Shown here in pieces: positions 8,732 through 17,496 of a stretch of DNA of 51,855 nucleotides; position 1 is the first letter of the stretch, and the number at the start of each line of letters is the position of its first letter. The DNA lies in NCBI GenBank assembly GCA_013426785.1, contig JACDZI010000014.1, forward strand, positions 1 through 51,855. Reading direction: 5' to 3'. A program made the translations under genes and the position numbers. The notes beneath the pieces were generated by a model. It worked only from the letters and a program-made list of their open reading frames with translations, did not search any database and was not told where the DNA came from. Origin of the DNA: Rhodocyclaceae bacterium (GTDB taxonomy: Bacteria; Pseudomonadota; Gammaproteobacteria; Burkholderiales; Rhodocyclaceae).

Positions 8732-9691
8732 CTATTTCTGCTCGGCTGGCGCTGCCTCCGCGACTGATTCGGCCTTGACGCCACCGCCAAGCCCCCAGAC
8801 ATAGGCGGTGAGCAGATGCACCTTGGCTTCGCCGAGGAACTCGCCGAAAGCGGGCATCTGGTTCTGCCGGCCCTTGGTCACCGTCTCGATCATCGTCTCT
8901 TCGCGGGAACCGTACAACCAGACCTTGTCAGTCAGGTTAGGGTAGCCAGCAGCCTGCATACCTTTGCCATCTGGCTGGTGACAAGCAGCGCAGGCTTGCG
9001 GATAGAGTTCCTTGCCCTTTTCGGCACTACCACCTGACTTGCTCTCAAGCCCGGACAGCGAACGCACATAGGCAACCACATCCTTGACCTGTTCTGCAGT
9101 CATGTCTGGCTTGGTGCCCATGGGGGTCATGATGCCCATGCGACCCATATTGATGGTTTCCTTGATCTTGTCTGGCGTACCGCCCCACAGCCAGTCACCA
9201 TCCTTCAGGTTCGGGAAGGCGGGCTGACCACCGGCATCACCGCCATGACATTGCGCACAGTAGGTCTGGAACAGGCGTGACCCCATTTCCCTAGCTTCCG
9301 GGTTAGCTGCCACGCTCATCACATCCTGCTTAAGGAACTGGTTGAACTTGGGGCCATAGGTCTGTTCGGCGGCCTTCATTTCAGCATCGTACTGTCCGCG
9401 CATGGTCCAGTCGAATTGCCCCTTATTGCTTCCCAGTCCCGGATAAAGCGCTAGATACACTAGAGCAAAAACGACTGTGATGTAGAACATCCAGCGCCAC
9501 CAGTTGGGCAACGGGTTGCTGTACTCCTCAAGGGTTTCATCCCACACATGGCCAGTCACTTCGCCCGGCCTATGGTCGGCCGAGCTTTGTGACCAGAGAA
9601 ATACGCCGCAGGCTATGATGCTGACCGCGACGATTACAACCACGTAAAGGTTCCAAAAGCCAACGAGGTCGCTCGTAAAGTTGAGATCCAT
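8732..9691 (-). CDS. ccoP: cbb3 oxidase subunit III, diheme cytochrome c
   Basis: The 319-residue protein has a short FixP N-terminal domain with two membrane helices (residues 11-35 and about 65-85), then two cytochrome c domains with CAQCH and CAACH heme sites and axial Met candidates (MGIMTPMGT, NQMPAFGEF). It brings electrons from soluble cytochromes to CcoO and CcoN. I chose the ATG at 9691 (MDLNFTSDL), with GAAAGGA 8 nt upstream, over an open start 63 nt earlier. It is the last gene of ccoNOQP. Confidence 0.93.
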   Translation of the reverse strand: MDLNFTSDLVGFWNLYVVVIVAVSIIACGVFLWSQSSADHRPGEVTGHVWDETLEEYSNPLPNWWRWMFYITVVFALVYLALYPGLGSNKGQFDWTMRGQYDAEMKAAEQTYGPKFNQFLKQDVMSVAANPEAREMGSRLFQTYCAQCHGGDAGGQPAFPNLKDGDWLWGGTPDKIKETINMGRMGIMTPMGTKPDMTAEQVKDVVAYVRSLSGLESKSGGSAEKGKELYPQACAACHQPDGKGMQAAGYPNLTDKVWLYGSREETMIETVTKGRQNQMPAFGEFLGEAKVHLLTAYVWGLGGGVKAESVAEAAPAEQK

Positions 9692-9713
9692 GACCGAATT
9701 CCTTTCAGTTATG

Positions 9714-9884
9714 CTAATGACCTGCGCTACCACTGCGGGCGGGCGTGTCATCATCGTCGAGCGCCAGTCTGGCCGCCTCGTCGAATGACGCCTTCTGTTT
9801 TGCGGAGTAGGCCCACGCCACGATGCCGAAGAACACGAGGATCACCAGCACCGTGAAGATCGTCCGCAGGTCGTTGATATCCAT
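9714..9884 (-). CDS. ccoQ: cbb3 oxidase subunit CcoQ
   Basis: A 56-residue ORF reads MDINDLRTIFTVLVIL and onward, with one TM helix (residues 8-26) and an acidic cytoplasmic tail (ALDDDDTPARSGSAGH). Its size, topology and position between ccoO and ccoP identify it as CcoQ, a stabilising subunit of the cbb3 complex. It begins 6 bp after the ccoO stop and ends 22 bp before the ccoP start. Confidence 0.88.
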   Translation of the reverse strand: MDINDLRTIFTVLVILVFFGIVAWAYSAKQKASFDEAARLALDDDDTPARSGSAGH

Positions 9885-9890
9885 TTGCGC

Positions 9891-10502
9891 TTAACGGCTT
9901 TGCTTGAGCGCGAGGCCCATGCCCTGAAGGTAGGCGATAACGGCCTCGACCTCAGTCTTGCCTTCGAGCGCCTTGGGCGCCTCGGCAATTTCCTGGTCGG
10001 TATAAGGCACACCCACCTTGCGCAGTGCAGCCATCTTGCCACCGATCGCCGGGTCATTGAGCGGGCGATCCAGCCAATAATAAGCCGGCATGTTCGACTC
10101 GGGCACGACATCGCGGGGGTTCAGCAGATGGATCTTGTGCCACTGATCCGAGTAGCGGGCACCGACTCGCGCCAGATCCGGGCCGGTACGCTTTGACCCC
10201 CACTGGAACGGATGGTCATACACGTATTCACCTGCCACCGAATAATGACCATAACGCTCGGTCTCGGCGCGGAACGGACGGATCATCTGCGAATGGCAGT
10301 TGTAGCAGCCTTCGCGGATATAGATATCACGACCTGCCAGGCGCAGCGCATCGTAGGGTTTGACAACTTCGTTGATCGGTGTCGTGGTCGATTTCTGGAA
10401 AAACAGCGGAACAATTTCCAGCAGACCACCAACACTGACCGCCAACAAGGTCAGAACGATCATCAGCGTGTTGCTGGTTTCGATTTTCGCATGTGTCAAC
10501 AT
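9891..10502 (-). CDS. ccoO: cbb3 oxidase subunit II, monoheme cytochrome c
   Basis: The 203-residue protein has one N-terminal TM helix (residues 12-34), the sequence [25 protein letters not shown] with the CxxCH heme site, and a Met ligand candidate in [10 protein letters not shown]. It transfers electrons from CcoP to the CcoN binuclear centre. A GGGAG Shine-Dalgarno sequence precedes the ATG. It lies 21 bp downstream of ccoN. Confidence 0.95.
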   Translation of the reverse strand: MLTHAKIETSNTLMIVLTLLAVSVGGLLEIVPLFFQKSTTTPINEVVKPYDALRLAGRDIYIREGCYNCHSQMIRPFRAETERYGHYSVAGEYVYDHPFQWGSKRTGPDLARVGARYSDQWHKIHLLNPRDVVPESNMPAYYWLDRPLNDPAIGGKMAALRKVGVPYTDQEIAEAPKALEGKTEVEAVIAYLQGMGLALKQSR

Positions 10503-10523
10503 GGTGATTTATCTCCCTTGCGA

Positions 10524-11963
10524 TCAGTGAGCATGAGCCGGTGCGAGAACCGGTGCGTTATCCACCGCTTTACCACTCGCAATCGTCCTGAACATGTTGT
10601 AAGCCATGAGAATCATGCCACTGAGGAACAACAGGCCGCCCACGACACGGATGGTCCAGAACGGATAGGACGCCTTGACCGACTCGACGAAGGCATACGT
10701 CAGCGTGCCGTCGGCGTTGGTCGCACGCCACATCAGGCCCTGCATCACGCCGGAAATCCACAGTGCCGCGATGTACAGCACGGTGCCGAGCGTCGCCAGC
10801 CAGAAGTGCACGTTGATCAGCTTGGTCGAATACATCTCTGGGCGACCGAACAGACGCGGGATCAGGTAGTACATTGAGCCGATCGAGACCATACCCACCC
10901 AGCCAAGGGCACCGGAATGCACATGGCCAACCGTCCAGTCTGTGTAGTGCGACAACGCATTCACCGTCTTGATCGACATCATCGGGCCTTCGAAGGTCGA
11001 CATGCCGTAGAAGGACAGCGAGGTGATCAGGAACTTCAGGATCGGATCGTCACGCAGCTTGTGCCAGGCGCCAGACAAGGTCATGATGCCGTTGATCATG
11101 CCACCCCAGCTGGGCGCCAGCAGGATCAACGAGAAGACCATGCCAACCGATTGAGTCCAGTCAGGCAGGGCGGTGTAATGAAGGTGGTGCGGGCCGGCCC
11201 ACATGTAGGTGAAGATCAGCGCCCAGAAGTGCACTACTGAGAGGCGGTAGGAGTACACCGGACGGCCAGCCTGCTTGGGCACGAAGTAATACATCATGCC
11301 CAGGAAGGCTGCGGTCAGGAAAAAGCCCACGGCATTGTGGCCGTACCACCACTGCACCATCGCATCCTGCACACCAGCATAAGCGGAGTAGGACTTGGGG
11401 GTCAGGATGCCGGCTTCAAAGACCGGAATTTCCGCACTATTGAAAATGTGCAGCAGGGCCACCGCAATAATGAAGGCACCGTAGAACCAGTTCGCAACAT
11501 AAATATGTGGCGTCTTGCGAGTGCCGATGGTGCCAAAGAACACGATTGCGTAAGACACCCAGACCACAGTGATCAGGATGTCGATGGGCCACTCAAGTTC
11601 GGCGTACTCCTTGCCTGAAGTGAACCCCAGTGGCAAAGAAAGTGCAGCTAGCAGAATAACCAGTTGCCAGGCCCAGAAGATAAAGCTCGCGAGGCCCGGA
11701 GCAAATAAAGTGGTATGGCAGGTTCGCTGAACCACATAGAAAGAAGTGGCGAATAGAGCGCAACCACCAAACGCGAAGATCACGGCATTGGTATGCAGGG
11801 GCCGCAGCCTTCCATAAGACAGAAACTCGATCACGTTCAGTTGCGGCCAGACCAGTTGGGCGGCGATGATGACGCCGACCAACATACCGACGATACCCCA
11901 AATGACGGTCATCACGGTGAACTGGCGCACGACTTTGTAGTTGTAAGTCGCTTGCGTTTGCAT
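10524..11963 (-). CDS. ccoN: cbb3 oxidase catalytic subunit I
   Basis: CcoN reduces O2 to water at a heme b3-CuB site and pumps protons. The 479-residue protein has twelve predicted helices and conserved histidine motifs, including [46 protein letters not shown], and [17 protein letters not shown] near the C-terminus. The ATG at 11961-11963 has AGAGG about 11 nt upstream; a GTG four codons earlier also fits. The 357-bp upstream region holds an FNR-type box and a terminator-like hairpin. Confidence 0.95.
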   Translation of the reverse strand: MQTQATYNYKVVRQFTVMTVIWGIVGMLVGVIIAAQLVWPQLNVIEFLSYGRLRPLHTNAVIFAFGGCALFATSFYVVQRTCHTTLFAPGLASFIFWAWQLVILLAALSLPLGFTSGKEYAELEWPIDILITVVWVSYAIVFFGTIGTRKTPHIYVANWFYGAFIIAVALLHIFNSAEIPVFEAGILTPKSYSAYAGVQDAMVQWWYGHNAVGFFLTAAFLGMMYYFVPKQAGRPVYSYRLSVVHFWALIFTYMWAGPHHLHYTALPDWTQSVGMVFSLILLAPSWGGMINGIMTLSGAWHKLRDDPILKFLITSLSFYGMSTFEGPMMSIKTVNALSHYTDWTVGHVHSGALGWVGMVSIGSMYYLIPRLFGRPEMYSTKLINVHFWLATLGTVLYIAALWISGVMQGLMWRATNADGTLTYAFVESVKASYPFWTIRVVGGLLFLSGMILMAYNMFRTIASGKAVDNAPVLAPAHAH

Positions 11964-12172
11964 GGTGGTTTTCACCTCTCTTTAGAAAAGACAGAACTGC
12001 TACCTGCTCGCTCAATTCTCAATGAGGATTGAACATAAAGTCTACAGGCCCCTTATTCGAACTGCGACATTTTGACTCAGATCGACATTGCCGCCATACA
12101 GATTATTTTATACAGACACATAAGCATTTTATTATGATTTACATAAGACGATCTTTGGGATCAGGCTCAGGC

Positions 12173-12205
12173 AAAAAAAAGGGGGCACATTGGATGTGCA
12201 CCCCC
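12173..12205 (-). terminator. Intrinsic terminator between FNR box and ccoN
   Basis: On the minus strand GGGGG, a TG bulge, CACAT, loop CCA, ATGTG and CCCCC form a 10-bp stem, followed by eight T (plus-strand A run at 12173-12180). It would end ccoS transcripts. It also lies downstream of the FNR box at 12303-12316, so a transcript started from that box would have to pass it to reach ccoN. Confidence 0.75.
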
Positions 12206-12302
12206 AACCCCAACAGAGAGACTAACCAGCAGGACGGATCGCCATTGCTAATCATCCCGCCAAAAACCTGTCGCAGTATGGGAATACCTGATTTTCGCGG
12301 CT

Positions 12303-12316
12303 TTGATCTGCATCAA
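12303..12316. promoter_or_regulatory. Perfect FNR/ANR box upstream of ccoNOQP
   Basis: TTGATCTGCATCAA matches TTGAT-N4-ATCAA at all 10 positions. It starts about 340 bp upstream of ccoN and 5 bp beyond the ccoS stop. FNR-type control of ccoNOQP is established in many proteobacteria. The long distance and the intervening hairpin are unusual. Confidence 0.75.
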
Positions 12317-12320
12317 AAGA

Positions 12321-12527
12321 TCAGATTTTTTTCGATAACTCAATACCCTTTCTTTCCGTTCTGGGTTCACCAGGATCAAGCTTCGGGAGGTCATCATCCA
12401 TCAGAATGCGATAGGCCGGCCCTTCAAGATCTTCCATCTGACCGCCCTTCAAGGACCACCAGAAGATGATGCCAATCAGGAACACCAACACCACGGAGAC
12501 AGGAATCAGGAGGTAGAGGCTTTCCAT
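12321..12527 (-). CDS. ccoS: cbb3 oxidase maturation protein CcoS
   Basis: The 68-residue protein starts MESLYLLIPVSVVLVFLIG, has one TM helix (residues 4-25), then FWWSLKGGQMEDLEGPAYRILMDDD, the typical CcoS signature before a charged tail. CcoS is needed for cofactor insertion into CcoN in other bacteria. The ATG at 12527 lies 5 bp after the ccoI stop, so ccoI-ccoS form one unit. A terminator follows about 115 bp downstream. Confidence 0.9.
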   Translation of the reverse strand: MESLYLLIPVSVVLVFLIGIIFWWSLKGGQMEDLEGPAYRILMDDDLPKLDPGEPRTERKGIELSKKI

Positions 12528-12532
12528 TGTCT

Positions 12533-14974
12533 TCAAGTCGCTTTCTGCAGGCGCAGGGCATTCAGCACCACCAACAGCGAACTGGCCGACATGCCGATGC
12601 CGGCCATCCACGGCGTCACCCAACCGACCATAGCCAAGGGAATGGCGATGACATTGTAAGCGAAGGCCCATGCCAGGTTCTGCCGAATGATCCCCAGCGC
12701 CCGCCGCGCCAGCAAGATGCCAGAGGCCAGGTGCGTCAGATCGTCCGACAGCAGAACCACGTCGGCCTGGCCACGGGCCAGGTCGGTGCCACCGCCCATC
12801 GCCACCGAAACGTGCGCCTGCGCCAGCACTGGAGCATCGTTGACGCCATCGCCCACCATCGCCACGGTCTGTCCTTGGGTCTGAAGAGCCTGCAAGTAGG
12901 CGCGCTTGCTTTCGGGAGTCATCCCCCCCTGGTAATCATTCACATCGACTTCCCGAGCGACCGCCGCCACCGTCTGCGCCGCATCGCCAGAGAGGATAGT
13001 CAGTTTGAGGCCCTGGGCGCGCAACTGGCCAAGGGCTGCGGCCACGCCGGGACGTACGGCGTCCGCAATGCGAAACCAAGCCCGCCAACCGTGGCTATCC
13101 CCCATAGCCACGACCGTATCGCCGGCCGCCAGCCATGTCTTCATTTCGTCTGGCAACCCAGCACTGTGCAACTCGGCCACGAAAGTTGGCGCACCGATGC
13201 GCACCGGCTGATCACCCTGCCGGGCCTCCATGCCCTGCCCGGTTATGGCCTTGAGCCCGCTCACTTTCGCCGTCTCGCCAGCGCCGACTTTTTGCAGCAG
13301 CGCTTGGCCAAGCGGGTGCTCACTCGCCTGTTCGAGCGCGCGAACCTCGGCAAAGATTGCTGCCTCGTCAGCGCCGGGTGCGCATTGCCAATCAACAACC
13401 GTCGGACGTCCCATGGTCAACGTACCTGTCTTGTCGAAGACCCAGTGATCCGCCTTGGCCAGCGTTTCGATCGCATGGCCGCGCGTGACCAGCACGCCCT
13501 CGCGTGCCAGGGCTCCGGTGGCTACCGTCAACGCCGCCGGCGTCGCCAAAGACAGGGCGCAGGGGCAACTCACCACCAGCACGGCAACGAAGACCCACAG
13601 GGTACGGTCAGGATCGACATTCAGCCAATAGATCGCTGTCACAGCCGCCAGCAGCAGCAACACCCCGACGAAGCGCATCGCGATGCGGTCGGCCAACTGC
13701 ACCAGTTTCGGCTTTTCGGCGGCGGCTTGCTCCATCAGCCGCCGGATCGAGGCCAGCCGGGTCGCCTCGCCCACGCGCGCCAATCTCACCACCAGCGGGC
13801 TGGCGATATTCACGCTGCCGCCGGTCACCCTGCTCCCCAAGTGCTTCGTGACCGGCCGACTCTCACCGGTGAGCAGCGATTCATCGCTGCTGCTTTCGCC
13901 GTCGATCACCTCCCCATCGCCCGGAATCACCTCACCCGGCCTCACCCGGACCAGATTTCCTGCCGCCAGATCCGCGACAGCAACCCGTTCACCCTCACCC
14001 TGGAACGGCCACTCCGGCAGGCGTTCGGCAAAGGCCGGCAGCGCCCTGGCCAATGCCTCGACCCCGCGCGCCGCCTTCTGGCGCGCCATCATTTCCAGAT
14101 AACGCCCCCCCAGCAGGAAGAATACGAACATCGTCACCGAGTCGAAATACACCTCGCCCGCTGCGGTCAGCGTCGCCCAGACGCTGGCGAGGAAGGCGCT
14201 GCCCACCCCCAGCGCCACCGGCACATCCATGCCGACACGCCTGAACTTGAGGTCGCGCAAAGCATTGTTAAAAAAGGGCGCAGCCGAATAGGCGATCACC
14301 GGCATGGTCAGGAGCAAGCTCGCCCAGCGCATCAGCTGCTCGATGTCCGGCGTCATGTCGTCATCGGCCAGATAGACCGGCACGGCATACATCATCACCT
14401 GCATCATGCCGAAGCCGGCAACGAACAACCGCCATTGCGCCGTGCGCCGCTCTTTCTGCGCCAGTTGTTCGGAGCGGGTAATATCGTAGGGATGCGCGCG
14501 ATAGCCGATGGCCTGTACCGCTTCGAGAATGGCCGAGAGCTTGGTCTGGTTCTCGTCCCAGCGCACGCGGGCGCGGCGCGTGGCGTAGTTGATGTCCACC
14601 GCCGTCACCCCCGGCTGGCGAGCCAGATGCGCCTCGTTAAGCCAGACGCAGGCCGCGCAGGTGATGCCTTCGAGGATCAGCGCCGCCTCGCGCTCGTGGT
14701 CGCCGACCGGACGCACGAAGTTCTTCTGTACTTCCGGGTGATCGAATAAGCCAAGTTCCTGCAGCGCCTGGGGGATCGCCTCGCGGGGCGAATTCGGCAA
14801 GGCGTCGCGGTGGCGGTAGTAATCGGTCAGATTATTGGTGACGATGGCCTGCGCCACCGCCTGGCAGCCAGCACAGCACATCGGGCGCGGACTGCCATCG
14901 ATCTCGACCGGAAGGTCAAGACCCTGCGGCACCGGCAAGCCGCAGTGGTAGCAATCCGAACCGCAGTGGGGCAC
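12533..14974 (-). CDS. ccoI: CcoI/FixI copper-transporting P-type ATPase
   Basis: The 813-residue P1B ATPase exports copper needed for cbb3 assembly. It has an N-terminal Cys-rich region ([15 protein letters not shown]), a heavy-metal domain with ITCAACVW near residue 105, membrane helices, the CPC motif [12 protein letters not shown], phosphorylation site DKTGTLTMG near residue 511, and [10 protein letters not shown] near residue 715. The N-terminal extension and ccoS directly downstream favour CcoI over CopA. The nucleotide-binding domain carries the peptide KVGAGETA (residues 561-568) encoded by a dispersed 24-bp element. The gene stops the SDR gene by only 4 bp. Confidence 0.9.
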   Translation of the reverse strand: MPHCGSDCYHCGLPVPQGLDLPVEIDGSPRPMCCAGCQAVAQAIVTNNLTDYYRHRDALPNSPREAIPQALQELGLFDHPEVQKNFVRPVGDHEREAALILEGITCAACVWLNEAHLARQPGVTAVDINYATRRARVRWDENQTKLSAILEAVQAIGYRAHPYDITRSEQLAQKERRTAQWRLFVAGFGMMQVMMYAVPVYLADDDMTPDIEQLMRWASLLLTMPVIAYSAAPFFNNALRDLKFRRVGMDVPVALGVGSAFLASVWATLTAAGEVYFDSVTMFVFFLLGGRYLEMMARQKAARGVEALARALPAFAERLPEWPFQGEGERVAVADLAAGNLVRVRPGEVIPGDGEVIDGESSSDESLLTGESRPVTKHLGSRVTGGSVNIASPLVVRLARVGEATRLASIRRLMEQAAAEKPKLVQLADRIAMRFVGVLLLLAAVTAIYWLNVDPDRTLWVFVAVLVVSCPCALSLATPAALTVATGALAREGVLVTRGHAIETLAKADHWVFDKTGTLTMGRPTVVDWQCAPGADEAAIFAEVRALEQASEHPLGQALLQKVGAGETAKVSGLKAITGQGMEARQGDQPVRIGAPTFVAELHSAGLPDEMKTWLAAGDTVVAMGDSHGWRAWFRIADAVRPGVAAALGQLRAQGLKLTILSGDAAQTVAAVAREVDVNDYQGGMTPESKRAYLQALQTQGQTVAMVGDGVNDAPVLAQAHVSVAMGGGTDLARGQADVVLLSDDLTHLASGILLARRALGIIRQNLAWAFAYNVIAIPLAMVGWVTPWMAGIGMSASSLLVVLNALRLQKAT
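13269..13293 (-). repeat. 24-bp dispersed element, copy 2 (inside ccoI)
   Basis: On the coding strand it reads AAAAAGTCGGCGCTGGC, then GAGACGGC, and is translated in frame as KVGAGETA between LGQALLQ and [12 protein letters not shown]. The site is a linker in the ATP-binding domain just before the conserved ITGQG region. Confidence 0.9.
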
Positions 14975-14978
14975 GCGC

Positions 14979-15746
14979 TTATTTCGGCTGCATGCGGATG
15001 GCGCCGTCGAGGCGGATCACTTCGCCATTCAGGTAGGCGTTCTCGACGATATGCCCCACCAGCGCGGCGAACTCGGTCGGCTTGCCCATGCGCGCCGGAA
15101 ACGGCACCATCTTGCCCAAGGCATCGCGAACTTCTTCCGGCATGCCCGCCATCATTGGCGTTTCGAAGATACCGGGGGCAATGGTCATCACGCGGATGCC
15201 GTTGCGCGTCAGGTCGCGGGCGAGTGGCAGGGTCATGGCGACGATGCCGCCCTTCGAAGCGGCATAGGCCACTTGCCCCATCTGACCATCGAAAGCCGCG
15301 ACCGAAGCGGTATTGATGATGACGCCACGCTCGCCACCGGCATTGGGTTCGTTTTTCGAAAATGCCTCGGCAGCAAGGCGAATCATGTTGAAGCTGCCGA
15401 CCAGGTTGATGTCGATCACGCGTTTGAAGCTGGCCAGCGCGTGCGCACCCTCCTTGCCGACCGTCTTTTCGCCGATGACCACCCCGGCACAATTGACCAA
15501 CCCATGCACCGCGCCAAAGGCTTCGCGTGCCGCAGCCACGCAAGCCCTCGCGCTGGCCTCGTCGGCGACATTGGTCTCGACGAAACGCGCCGCCGCACCC
15601 AGTTCGGCGACCAGCACCGCCCCGGCATCCGCGTTCATGTCGGCCGCTACCACCTTGCCGCCCTGCCCCACGAGGAAACGCACCGCCCCGGCGCCCAGGC
15701 CCGACGCACCGCCAGTCACGATGAAAACGCTATCCTTGATCTGCAT
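14979..15746 (-). CDS. Short-chain dehydrogenase, 3-hydroxyacyl-CoA dehydrogenase type II-like
   Basis: The 255-residue SDR has the NAD-binding [10 protein letters not shown] near residue 12, NCAGVV near residue 87, and catalytic Ser with YAASKGG at about residues 155-161. The overall pattern with [33 protein letters not shown] is typical of HSD10-type 3-hydroxyacyl-CoA dehydrogenases (beta-oxidation of acyl-CoA). An AGGAG site lies before the ATG. It precedes ccoI by 4 bp, so it may be co-transcribed with ccoI-ccoS, although the functions are unrelated. Confidence 0.85.
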   Translation of the reverse strand: MQIKDSVFIVTGGASGLGAGAVRFLVGQGGKVVAADMNADAGAVLVAELGAAARFVETNVADEASARACVAAAREAFGAVHGLVNCAGVVIGEKTVGKEGAHALASFKRVIDINLVGSFNMIRLAAEAFSKNEPNAGGERGVIINTASVAAFDGQMGQVAYAASKGGIVAMTLPLARDLTRNGIRVMTIAPGIFETPMMAGMPEEVRDALGKMVPFPARMGKPTEFAALVGHIVENAYLNGEVIRLDGAIRMQPK

Positions 15747-15828
15747 GAATGTTCTCCTGAATCAATCCGCTCGAAATGAAAAAGGCCGAAAACCCTGGCA
15801 ATGCGCTGGATTTCCGGCCTGACTTGAG

Positions 15829-15904
<76 letters not shown>

Positions 15905-15944
15905 ACGTTGGGCGGAAGTATAGCAAACGAACAACGCCTACCCC

Positions 15945-16841
15945 TTACTTGCCCGCGATCTTCTCCAGCTTCTCGGCCTTGATCACCTGCCCGTCGAGCC
16001 CCGCCTGCTTGGCCGTGCCGCCGTAGGCGACCGTCATCAATTGCGAGTAATAAACGACCGGCATATGGAACTTGGTGCCCTGTTTGCGGTTGATCTCGGT
16101 CTGGTAGACCTCGACGTTGGTCTGGCACAACTGGCAGGGCGTGACGATCATCTCGGCACCGTGGTCGTAGGCCGACTCGACGATGTCGCGGATCTGCTTC
16201 TGTGCCTTGTCCGGTTCGGAAAAGGCCAGCGCACCACCGCAGCAAGTGACTTTCTGGTCGTAGGGCACGGCTTCGGCGCCGCACATCTCGATCATCTTGT
16301 CGAGATACTGCGGGTTCTCGAAGGACTCGCCGGCGATGCCGAAGGGGCGGTTGGTCTGGCAGCCGACATAGCCGGCGAACTTGATGTCACCGAGCGGCTT
16401 GACCACTTTTTCCTGCATCTTGTCCCAGCCGATGTCCTCGATCAGCACCTCGATGAAATGGCGGGCCTTGACGCCGCCGCTGTAGCTGAGGCCGGCTTCC
16501 TTGAGGGCCTCGTTGGTATCGGCCAGCAGGCTGCTTGATTCATGCAGGCGCTCGGCGGTCTCGCGCGAGGCAAGCCAGCAGGCCGGGCACACCGACACCA
16601 TGTCCTGTCCGGCGAACTGGTTCGACGACAGGGCCAGGTTGCGGGCCGAAAGGACGATGCGCGGCAACTGGCCACCTTCACCGTAGCCGATCGAAGCGCC
16701 GCAGCAGTTCCAGTCGGGAATCTCGTTCAACTGGACATCGAGCTTGTCGCAGACGACATCGATCGAGCGCAGGAAGTTGTCGGCCGAAACCTTCTTCTGC
16801 GAGGAGCAACCGGGGTAAAACGCGTATTGTTTTTTCGACAT
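15945..16841 (-). CDS. hdrB: HdrB-like subunit with two CCG domains
   Basis: The 298-residue protein has two cysteine-rich CCG domains. The first reads YPGCSSQKK, then WNCCGASIGYGEGG, and VCPACWLA; the second has YVGCQTNRPFG, TCCGGALAF and TPCQLCQTN. This matches subunit B of heterodisulfide reductase, where such domains bind noncubane 4Fe-4S clusters at the disulfide-reducing site. It is the last gene of qmoA-qmoB-hdrC-hdrB, 19 bp after hdrC. Together with HdrC it takes the place of the membrane subunit QmoC. The physiological substrate is unknown. Confidence 0.88.
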   Translation of the reverse strand: MSKKQYAFYPGCSSQKKVSADNFLRSIDVVCDKLDVQLNEIPDWNCCGASIGYGEGGQLPRIVLSARNLALSSNQFAGQDMVSVCPACWLASRETAERLHESSSLLADTNEALKEAGLSYSGGVKARHFIEVLIEDIGWDKMQEKVVKPLGDIKFAGYVGCQTNRPFGIAGESFENPQYLDKMIEMCGAEAVPYDQKVTCCGGALAFSEPDKAQKQIRDIVESAYDHGAEMIVTPCQLCQTNVEVYQTEINRKQGTKFHMPVVYYSQLMTVAYGGTAKQAGLDGQVIKAEKLEKIAGK

Positions 16842-16860
16842 GACCTTGTCTCCTCTCGAC

Positions 16861-17484
16861 CTATTGCGTGAAGCCCTTGCGGCGGTCTTCGATCTCGCGC
16901 GCCTTGGCCAGCATTTTCTGGATGCCGATCTTGTCCTGGCACTCGTGGGCGCTGAAGAGTTCCAGCAGGTTCAGGCGGTTGGCCTTGACCAGCCCCAGCA
17001 CGTCTTCCTTCATGTTCCACACCACCTGCATGCCAGAGGCCAAGCCATCCTTGAAATACAGGTCGATGGCGAACTTCAGCTCGTTGATGCGGCCGGTCTT
17101 GGCCAGGTTGTCCCAGAACATCCTGGCAACACCCTGCGTCGGCTGTCCTTGCGGTGCGATGCCGAGGCGGTAGGCGTAGTTGGCCAGGCCGTGCATGATG
17201 TGGGTGATCGGCAACTTGCGCGGGCAGCGGGAGATGCAGTTGTAGCAGGAGGTGCACATCCACATCGAATCGGACTTGAGCACCTCGTCGCGCTTGCCGG
17301 CGCGGATCATCATGAACAGCTTCTGCGGCGAGTGTTCCCAGGCATTGCCGAGCGGGCACGAGCCGGCGCAGACGCCGCACTGCATGCACATCTTGACCAT
17401 GTGGCCGTCTTCGACGTTGGCCTCGACTTCCTTGAGGAAGCTGTTCTTGTAACGCGCGACGGCGTTCTGGTTGGCGGTTGTCAT
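16861..17484 (-). CDS. hdrC: HdrC-like iron-sulfur subunit
   Basis: The 207-residue soluble protein has two 4Fe-4S motifs, CMQCGVCAGSCPLGNAW and CTSCYNCISRCPRKLP, then a helical C-terminal part. This is the HdrC pattern: electron relay between the flavin subunits QmoA/QmoB and HdrB. No membrane helices are present, unlike QmoC, which has a fused cytochrome b-like domain. A GGAGA site precedes the ATG, and it starts 12 bp after the qmoB stop. Confidence 0.88.
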   Translation of the reverse strand: MTTANQNAVARYKNSFLKEVEANVEDGHMVKMCMQCGVCAGSCPLGNAWEHSPQKLFMMIRAGKRDEVLKSDSMWMCTSCYNCISRCPRKLPITHIMHGLANYAYRLGIAPQGQPTQGVARMFWDNLAKTGRINELKFAIDLYFKDGLASGMQVVWNMKEDVLGLVKANRLNLLELFSAHECQDKIGIQKMLAKAREIEDRRKGFTQ

Positions 17485-17496
17485 GAGCGCGTCTCC

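Larger units (their letters stand above)
11964..12320 (-). promoter_or_regulatory. Control region of ccoNOQP
   Basis: This 357-bp gene-free stretch lies between ccoS and ccoN. It contains a perfect FNR box (12303-12316), a strong hairpin with a T-run (12173-12205), and a weaker FNR-like site, TTGACTCAGATCGA, at 12072-12085 (8 of 10). The rest is AT-richer than the flanking genes, as expected of a promoter region. No small ORF with a good ribosome site was seen. Confidence 0.6.

Noticed and set aside
12527-14749. Very long open frame (740 codons) antisense to ccoI
   Set aside because: It mirrors ccoI, lacks any recognisable domain, is rich in His/Arg/Gln from reverse GC-rich codons, and ccoI motifs are unmistakable on the other strand.
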